Source of the DNA: Pavlovales sp. CCMP2436 | Taxonomy: Eukaryota > Haptophyta > Pavlovophyceae > Pavlovales | Direction: 5' to 3' | Assembly (NCBI GenBank): GCA_026770615.1 | Contig: MU631317.1 | Coordinates: forward strand, 223,525-235,787 | DNA length: 12,263 bases | Notes under the pieces: model-generated | What the model was told of the DNA's origin: nothing | The model's input: only the letters and a program-made list of their open reading frames with translations | Databases searched by the model: none | In this document: positions 8,489-12,263 of the stretch, in pieces | Numbering within the stretch: the first letter of the stretch is position 1 | Layout of the letters: every line of letters begins with the position of its first letter | Made by a program: the position numbers and the translations under genes

Positions 8489-9072
8489 CCGCAGCCCCGG
8501 CGACCGGCGCACCCGACGATCGGCTGATCTCGGCGGCGCACTGACGGCTTCAATTTTTAAACTGTGTGCGAGAACAACTCCCTGGCAACCTCCCTGGCAA
8601 CAACTCGTGACAGCAGACTCCTTCGAATCCAGATTGGGCCGAATCCGAGCAACTGCCAAAGGAAGGCAGGTGCGCAAATAGCGAATCGTTCTCGCCCGTG
8701 CGCCAGGCAGCGCGCTGCGCGCCAGCGCACGCGCACACGGTAGTGGAGCGCCCCGCGTTGCCGCCGCCGCCACCGCGATTTCCCGCGCAGTGCCGTGCAC
8801 GAATGTAGGCGCAATGTAGGAAGAGCAGAGCCCTGCCTCGGTGAGTTGTGCGCATCGCCGTCGCGTTGGTCGAATTTAAAAAGAAGAGTCCCCTGAAAGC
8901 GGGCCGCGGCTGCCTCACCAGCTTGACCAGGCGAAGGCAGGGGAAAGGGGAGGGACGCGCACGAGACGACCCCCTACTGCAGCTGTGCTCAGCTGCGCTC
9001 TGTGAGGCTGCTGGACGCCGCGCTTGAGCGAGGAAAGGAAGAGAGGGAGCGCTTTGAATCAAGGGTGTTTGG
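8489..9072. promoter_or_regulatory. Divergent intergenic region, presumed shared promoter
   Basis: These 584 bp separate the start codons of the minus-strand transporter and the plus-strand zinc-knuckle gene, so both promoters and 5' UTRs must lie here unless non-coding exons exist elsewhere. The 12-mer CTCCCTGGCAAC occurs twice in exact tandem at 8578-8589 and 8590-8601. Its CTGGCAAC half resembles an RFX/X-box half-site (known consensus, inferred role). No canonical TATA box stands out. Long ORFs here are GC-driven and have no domain. Confidence 0.5.
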
Positions 9073-11991
9073 ATGGAGCCGAAGGCGGCGACGCCCGACG
9101 TGCTGGTGCTGCGCGCACTCGGCGTCAGCAGGCGCGCCGACGGCCGGCTGCTCGTGCGCCCGCTGCGCGCGCTCGACCTCGAGTCCGCGGAGCTGCTATC
9201 GGCCGTCATCGCGGACGCGGGCCTGGAGGTGGGGCCTGTCGTCGAAGCCAACTTGGGCGAGTTTGACCTGCTCCGCCTTGCGATTGAGCAGCAGCCCAAG
9301 ACACGCTCCTTCCCCGGCCGCTGCTTCCGTTGCAGGGGGAGAGGCCACCGCGAAGCGCAGTGCCCGCTGCTCGGGCTGCCGCTCGCGCGCACCCCCGAGG
9401 TGGAGTCGCTCCTGCGCGAGCACGGCTGGTGGGCGGCGCTCGAGGGCGCAACGCAGGGCAGCGCGCGCGCCGCGCAGCCGCCGCGCGCATCGGGCGGTAC
9501 GCGGCTCACGGCCAGGGAGCGGAGCGCAGCATCCGCTCCTAGACTCCATGCACACGCGCGCCCCTTTGTGTTTGGCGCGCCGACGTTCGCCAGGACGCTC
9601 TTCGCGCGCGGCGGGGCGGAGGAGGAAGTTCCCGAGCTCGAGGAATACGACGGCAGAGACGACGCGCACAGTTCGTCGGGGTATATTTATACGCACACAC
9701 ACACACATACATATAACAATAAACATAAATAAGATATACATACATCTATTTATTTATGTATTTATTTATATAAATACGCGCACAGCTCGTCGGGGAGCAA
9801 CGGCAGCCTGCCCTCGCTGGCGAGTGACGGCTCCCTCCCCTCGCTCGTCGCGGGCTCGGACAACTCGGAGAGCCCGCCCCCCGCCACCGCCCGCCGCGCC
9901 GCCGGCATCGCTCAGCGGGCGCGCGAGCAGAGTGGCGCGGGTGGGCTGAGCCGCTCGGCAAGCCTGCCGTCGCTCGTCTCAGCAGATGTCTCCGACGACG
10001 ACGTCCCCGAGCCAATCGCACAGGGGATGAGGGGAAGGGGGGGGATGGGGGGGAGACGAGCGGGGAGGGGTGGGCGAGGGGGGCGTGGGGGGCGGGGGGC
10101 TCCGCAGGTGAACCGCGGGCTGGAGGCGCTGGGGGGCATGCTTGGCATCCCGCCCGAGGCGGTGGCGATGCTTGAGCACCAGATGGCGGGGCTGCAGATG
10201 CAGATGGCCGGTCAAGGTAATTACGTCATTACATTTATTTGCATTGTTATATCATTCTATTATTTTGAGATTACTGTGATTTCTTATAATAATAATCACA
10301 ATCATGATTATTCCACTATTATTATGCATGTTATTATTATACAATTAATATCATTATATCGTTATTTTTTATTATTTACAGGAAAAATTATTGTATTATC
10401 GTATTATTATTATTATTGTTGTTGCCGGAGACAATTGTATTATTATTGTTATTATTATATCATTGCTATTTGTTGTTCATTTTAATAACAATAATAATAA
10501 TTATTATACTATTGTTATCGGCAACAATTGTTCACCCCTGTGATACTCCTCTGTGACATGGTACTCCCTTGTGTGACATGTGCCTGCCCCTGCTGCACAG
10601 CTCTGCCCCTATGTATACGGTTCTGCCCTATGGTTTTGCTCCTACTACCTATGGTTATGGTTTTGCTCCTATCAAAGCATATAATTCGGTTCTGCCCCTA
10701 TCTTATACAGCTCTGCCACCAATGACAACAACAGCAATGAGAATGCTAATGATAATAATATTAATCATTCAAAACAGCAGGCTTCCTCTTCGCTCCGCAC
10801 GGGATGCTCCCCCCCTCTCCTCCCTCCTCCCCACCCCCCCCCTCCCCCCACCCATACGCACACACACACACACACCACCTGTCATAAATGTTTAAACTAA
10901 TCACAATAATAATATTATTAATTATCATCACAATAATAATAATAATAATAATGAGCAGGCTTCCTCTTCGGTCCGCACGGTATGCTTCCCCCTCACGCAC
11001 AGCCCGTGTTAGCTCCCGGCCCCATTGCTCCCGCGGACCTGCGTGCTGCGGCGAGGCGTGCTGCCAACTTGGCGGCCGCGGCTGCGCGCGCGCACATTGG
11101 GGGGGGACGGGGAGGGGGACGCGCAGGGCGGAACCCGGCTGTGGGGCGGGGGCGGGGGCGAGGCAGGCTTGGGGGGGAGCTGGGTGGGGGGCACACAAGC
11201 GCTGACTCGCTGCCCGAGCTTCTCGCCATGTCGGATGAGGTTTTATCGGAGGAGGAGGTACGCCCCCCCCCCCCTTTTTTTCTTTCTTTTTCCGCTCTTA
11301 CATTATCTTGACTTGGAGGAGGTGCGTGTGTGCGTGTGTGTGTTCTTCATTGTTACTGTGATTGTGACTGTGATGATGATTAGGGCACCCACCGCCCTCT
11401 AGACTTCTCCGACAATATTCTCAACTTTCTGTTTCGCATTCCGTAATATGATTATGATTATGATTATTATTATATTCATGTTACCATTCTTATGAACATG
11501 TGTGTGTGTGTGTGTGTGTGTGTGATTAGGGCATCGACCGGCCTCCCACCCTCCCCTCCGAGTCGGAAGGCAACGACGACATCCACTCGGACGAGGAGGC
11601 GCTGCACCAGCATCACCCAACCCACCACGAACATCAGCACCAGGTAAGCGTTCTTTTGGTTAGTTCCCAAAAAAAGAAGAAAAAAAAAACTGCCCTCTTT
11701 GACTGCCCCTCCCGTTTCCCGGTTCAAACATAATACAACTCAGGCACATAATAGTAGAGGAAGATGAGGATGCATCGCACTGCGCATTGCTGAGGATGCG
11801 CATCTGCTGCGGTCTCCCTGCGCAGTCAGAACGAAGATTCTCAACCGTCTATATATATATATATTTAATATATATTTGTAGGAGGATGAGGATGAAGAGG
11901 AGGATGCCGAATTACGAATCTGTACGGTCTGCTTCGAGGCGCCCTCCTACGCGCAGAACGAAGACGATGCGCTCCCGCCGAAAGACATGGG
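9073..11991 (+). CDS. Zinc-knuckle, RGG-rich protein, at least 5 exons, 3' end outside window (unrecognised)
   Basis: Model: join(9073..9680, 9786..10216, 10959..11257, 11530..11643, 11882..11991), 520 codons so far. All junctions are GT-AG and phases agree (2, 1, 0, 0; the last exon ends in phase 2). Residues 84-97 form a CX2CX4HX4C zinc knuckle (CFRCRGRGHREAQC), usually a single-strand nucleic-acid binder. SLPSL occurs three times in the Ser-rich part of exon 2. Residues 284-308 (GMGGRRAGRGGRGG...) and about 394-417 are RGG/GR-rich, typical of RNA-binding proteins. An acidic segment follows (SDEVLSEEE), then a His-rich one (HQHHPTHHEHQHQ), then EDEDEEED. Cys498-X2-Cys501 (ICTVCFEAP) looks like the start of a RING-like or other zinc domain completed downstream. 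An RNA-associated protein, possibly a ubiquitin ligase, is inference. The start ATG is the first good one after the divergent region. Confidence 0.65.
9662..9795 (+). repeat. Intron 1 (9681-9785) bracketed by a 20-bp direct repeat
   Basis: Bases 9662-9681 (acgcgcacagttcgtcgggg) and 9776-9795 match at 19 of 20 positions. The first copy is the end of exon 1 plus the G of the GT donor; the second supplies the acceptor AG and the first ten bases of exon 2. Between them lie a CA dinucleotide run and AT-rich DNA with TATTTATT motifs. The spliced product therefore carries SSSG followed by SSG. Confidence 0.85.
10419..10527. repeat. AT-rich foldback in intron 2
   Basis: TTGTTGCCG at 10419-10427 pairs with CGGCAACAA at 10519-10527. 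Imperfect pairing continues inward through ACAATTGTATTATTATT against AATAATAATTATTATACTATTGT. Arms are about 35-40 bp, partly from simple sequence, around a short centre. The nine-base GC-containing tips are the non-trivial part. Confidence 0.6.
10601..10720 (+). repeat. Degenerate TTCTGCCCCTAT minisatellite in intron 2
   Basis: Related 11-12-mers occur at 10601 (CTCTGCCCCTAT), 10621 (TTCTGCCCTAT), 10634 (TTTTGCTCCTAC), 10661 (TTTTGCTCCTAT), 10690 (TTCTGCCCCTAT) and 10711 (CTCTGCCACC), with irregular spacing and shared GG or CAG before several. One forward frame reads as a Tyr/Pro/Gly-rich peptide (YGFAPTTYGYGFAPI), but it does not fit the phase of exon 2. Confidence 0.65.
10777..10817 (+). 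repeat. Copy of the exon 3 start, with acceptor, inside intron 2
   Basis: Bases 10777-10817 (GCAG|GCTTCCTCTTCG, then CTCCGCACGG and ATGCTCCCCCCC) match the true intron 2/exon 3 junction at 10955-10994 at about 37 of 40 aligned bases, including the AG acceptor. The copy is about 178 bp upstream. Reading on from it in the correct phase gives GFLFAPHGML, then a Pro/Ser/His/Thr stretch and a stop at about 10901. Confidence 0.85.
11303..11327 (+). repeat. Possible copy of the exon 3 end, with donor, in intron 3
   Basis: TTATC ... GGAGGAG|GTGCGT at 11303-11327 resembles the true junction TTATC ... GGAGGAG|GTACGC at 11243-11263. The match is short and purine-rich, so chance is possible. Confidence 0.35.
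11378..11410 (+). repeat. Copy of the exon 4 start, with acceptor, in intron 3
   Basis: GATTAG|GGCACCCACCGCCCTC at 11378-11399 matches the chosen junction GATTAG|GGCATCGACCGGCCTC at 11524-11545 at 19 of 22 positions. Both are preceded by a GT-repeat-containing stretch. From this copy the frame is open as GTHRPLDFSDNILNF... to a TAA at about 11444, so its use would truncate the protein. Confidence 0.7.
11754..11837 (+). repeat. Decayed copy of most of exon 5, with acceptor, in intron 4
   Basis: From GTAG at 11754, a series of blocks matches the true junction and exon at 11878-11964 in the same order: GATGAGGATG, GAGGATGC, ATCTG, CGGTCT, GCGCAG and AGAACGAAGA. One frame still reads EEDEDA ... 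LRMRICCGLPAQSE, against EDEDEEEDAELRICTVCFEAPSYAQNE (as separate blocks) in exon 5. The second zinc-ligand spacing is lost. Confidence 0.7.
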
Positions 11992-12046
11992 GTAAGTTTC
12001 CTTCCTTCATTTTTTGTTTGATTGGTGGGTGTGGGGGGGTGGTCTA

Positions 12047-12090
12047 AGAACGAGGACGAGCGTAACCAACTAGCGTGACGTGGGGTACGT
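12047..12090 (+). repeat. Decayed copy of the exon 5 end, with donor, in intron 5
   Basis: AGAACGAGGACGA at 12047 and GACGTGGGG|TACGT ending at 12090 match AGAACGAAGACGA and GACATGGGG|TAAGT of the true exon end at 11955-11997. The copy is 44 bases long and the original 43. The middle is diverged. Confidence 0.6.
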
Positions 12091-12168
12091 GCATTTTTGA
12101 CTCGCCGTTTGTTTTTTGGGCTTCATGTCTTCGCGTTTGTTTATTTTGTTATTTTTGTTGTTTTGCCG

Positions 12169-12263
12169 CTTTTATGTTTGTCCGATTCCATCTGACCACC
12201 GCCTTCTCCTCCTCCTCCCCCCCCCCCATTCTTTTATGTTTGTCCGATTCCATCTGACCACCG
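12169..12263 (+). repeat. Exact 33-bp direct repeat at the window edge
   Basis: The sequence starting CTTTTATGTTTGTCCGATTC and ending CTGACCACCG occurs at 12169-12201 and again, identical, at 12231-12263, giving a 62-bp period. The two are separated by CTTCTCCTCCTCC and a poly-C run. The second copy is cut by the window end, so the array may be longer. Confidence 0.9.

Larger units (their letters stand above)
10217..10958 (+). other. Intron 2 (742 bp) of the zinc-knuckle gene
   Basis: The donor CAAG|GTAATT and acceptor GAGCAG|GCTTCC join a split Gly codon to give AGQGFLFGPHG. The left third is dominated by ATT/TTA microsatellite and a foldback. A pyrimidine-rich minisatellite follows (10601-10720), then a copy of the exon 3 start (10777-10817), a poly-C/CCT tract, a CA run (10858-10876) and an AATAAT microsatellite up to the acceptor. 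Confidence 0.75.
11992..12263 (+). other. Intron 5 (start), runs off the window
   Basis: It begins with a strong donor, ATGGG|GTAAGT. It is T-rich and contains the copy of the exon 5 end and a terminal tandem duplication. No further exon could be identified before the window ends. Confidence 0.55.

Noticed and set aside
8489..8800. Amino-terminal extension of the transporter by 104 codons
   Set aside because: The frame is open, but it begins with GTG and has no ATG until 8488, so the ATG at 8488 was chosen. An upstream spliced exon cannot be excluded.
8550..9509. 319-codon minus-strand ORF spanning the divergent region and exon 1 of the zinc-knuckle gene
   Set aside because: Low-complexity Ser/Arg/Ala composition and no motif. 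It overlaps the zinc-knuckle exon, which has a real CCHC motif and good splice continuity.
11384..11442. Cassette exon ending at a GTAATA donor before exon 4
   Set aside because: Including it would shift exon 4 into a frame that ends in TAA at the exon 4 donor, so it cannot give a continuous protein with exon 5.
11571..11727. Similarity of the exon 4 end to CAAACATAATACAACTCAG in intron 4
   Set aside because: It would extend the echo pattern, but the match is weak and lacks a GT donor (GC follows), so I do not count it.

Overview
The window is nuclear DNA of a eukaryote, most likely a GC-rich marine microalga. A haptophyte or similar alga is my inference, not something the sequence proves. 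The reasons are spliceosomal GT-AG introns that join long open exons in consistent phase, GC-rich coding sequence against AT-rich or microsatellite-filled introns, a Ty1/copia retroelement, and a leucine-rich repeat fragment of the 'IAEALKVNAT' type. No rRNA, tRNA, CRISPR or bacterial operon structure was seen.

Left part (1-4646): a decayed mobile-element region. Bases 1-760 hold no convincing gene. A short ORF with internal tandem repeats follows (761-1144), then AT-rich and unassigned DNA. A minus-strand copia-like pol remnant occupies about 1784-3826: RNase H and the end of reverse transcriptase (1797-2783), then in another frame the start of reverse transcriptase and an Ala/Pro-rich linker containing four 69-bp tandem repeats (2777-3826). 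It is dead: the frame breaks inside the YVDD catalytic motif, and the first catalytic Asp of RT is not visible. Where the linker repeats end, the C-terminal part of a copia integrase appears on the opposite (plus) strand (about 3791-4172), as if an internal segment had been inverted. This runs with a frame change into a leucine-rich repeat remnant (4173-4646).

Middle (4647-8488): about 1.3 kb without genes, containing a 108-bp foldback, then a four-exon minus-strand gene for an amino acid/auxin permease (AAAP) family transporter of 579 residues. Two of its three introns carry the same 38-bp block in the same orientation, which suggests introner-like elements.

Right part (8489-12263): a 584-bp divergent intergenic region, then a plus-strand gene with at least five exons that runs off the window. 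It encodes a CCHC zinc knuckle, SLPSL repeats, two RGG/GR-rich tracts, an acidic/His-rich stretch and the first Cys-X2-Cys pair of a further zinc-binding (perhaps RING-like) domain. I do not recognise the gene.

The most unusual pattern is in this last gene. Intron after intron contains a degraded copy of the edge of a neighbouring exon, complete with a splice-site-like dinucleotide: intron 1 is bracketed by a 20-bp direct repeat, introns 2, 3 and 4 hold copies of the start of the downstream exon, and introns 3 and 5 hold copies of the end of the upstream exon. This is the main candidate for something undescribed in the window. It could reflect repeated local tandem duplication at splice junctions, and it may give the gene many alternative or decoy splice sites.
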